Of a stretch of 64,000 nt of DNA, positions 63,985-64,000 are shown piece by piece (positions within the stretch are counted from its first letter, which is position 1; each line of letters opens with the position of its first letter). The DNA comes from Planctomycetota bacterium (GTDB lineage Bacteria > Planctomycetota > UBA8742 > UBA2392), in assembly GCA_020638635.1 (NCBI GenBank), contig JACKIE010000003.1, positions 248,001-312,000 on the forward strand. The letters run 5' to 3'. The notes under the pieces were generated by a model. That model worked only from the letters and a program-made list of their open reading frames with translations. It made no database searches and was not told the DNA's origin. A program made the translations under genes and the position numbers.

Positions 63985-64000
63985 ATGCCTGACACCCAGA
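63985..64000 (+). CDS. start of a gene cut by the window edge
   Basis: ATGCCTGACACCCAGA begins six bases after a TAAAAT box (63973-63978). The layout and surrounding bases closely match the ClpS-like gene start (GCTAWAATCNGGGCATGCCT). Only M-P-D-T-Q is visible. Confidence 0.5.

Overview
The window is GC-rich (third codon positions mostly G or C), densely coded on both strands and looks chromosomal. Secretion signals, five pseudopilins, System I cytochrome c maturation and RND efflux indicate a diderm bacterium. Paired zinc-ribbon/membrane proteins, a sigma-54 activator fused to a STAND ATPase, a Cys-motif C-terminal anchor on a PKD protein and many hairpin intergenic repeats fit Planctomycetota or a related deep lineage best. 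This placement is an inference: no rRNA gene is present, and Myxococcota-like groups remain possible.

Layout. 1-1933: end of an OmpR-type response regulator, then a RimK-type ATP-grasp ligase carrying an RCK_C domain. 1981-8788 (minus): a compact seven-gene run with a SpeE-like aminopropyltransferase, a lipoprotein, a DUF350 protein, an RCK potassium channel, SpeD, a haem-oxygenase-fold diiron oxidase and ferrochelatase. 8821-14193: pentapeptide protein, divergent Nramp, NicO-type nickel permease with NikR and its operator, and a second membrane spermidine-synthase-like protein. 14271-18550: sigma-54 AAA+/STAND/TPR regulator, a consensus -24/-12 promoter, a 94-codon ORF and a terminator. 18649-25118: TetR plus an RND efflux operon, followed by tRNA-Pro(CGG). 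25436-27459: UbiX, TetR with two operators, ECF sigma factor. 27657-34393: glmU, prs, a C25 peptidase, then L25, S6, SSB, S18 and L9. 34622-42686: histone-H1-like peptide, lipoprotein and a variant ccm operon. 42931-46913: small ORF and five pseudopilins. 47067-51816: phosphoesterase, PKD sugar-dehydrogenase-like protein between two 122-bp repeats, and a very large signal peptidase I. 51883-57122: selenocysteine peroxiredoxin, zinc-ribbon proteins, acyl-CoA dehydrogenase, GNAT. 57139-64000: repeats, a REP-associated transposase, FAS1 protein, glycosyltransferase, a ClpS-like/GNAT-ClpS pair and another GNAT.

Most interesting points. (1) A Bcp/PrxQ peroxiredoxin has an in-frame TGA exactly at the peroxidatic Cys codon, followed by a hairpin with a GGUCU loop: a predicted selenoprotein that standard gene callers would truncate. 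(2) A GNAT domain is fused to a ClpS domain that keeps the N-degron pocket residues. Its start codon overlaps the stop of a ClpS-like gene that has lost them, suggesting an undescribed N-degron adaptor module. (3) A sigma-54 activator AAA+ domain is fused to a STAND ATPase and TPRs, with a consensus sigma-54 promoter and an orphan small ORF just downstream. (4) The ccm locus combines a Cys-type (CxxxY) CcmE with a CcmH, an oversized CcmF, and repeats inserted into gene joints and even the CcmH N-terminus.

Several monocistronic genes have a -10-like box ending exactly six bases before the start codon, which suggests leaderless transcription. All family calls come from reading motifs by eye; no database search was possible.
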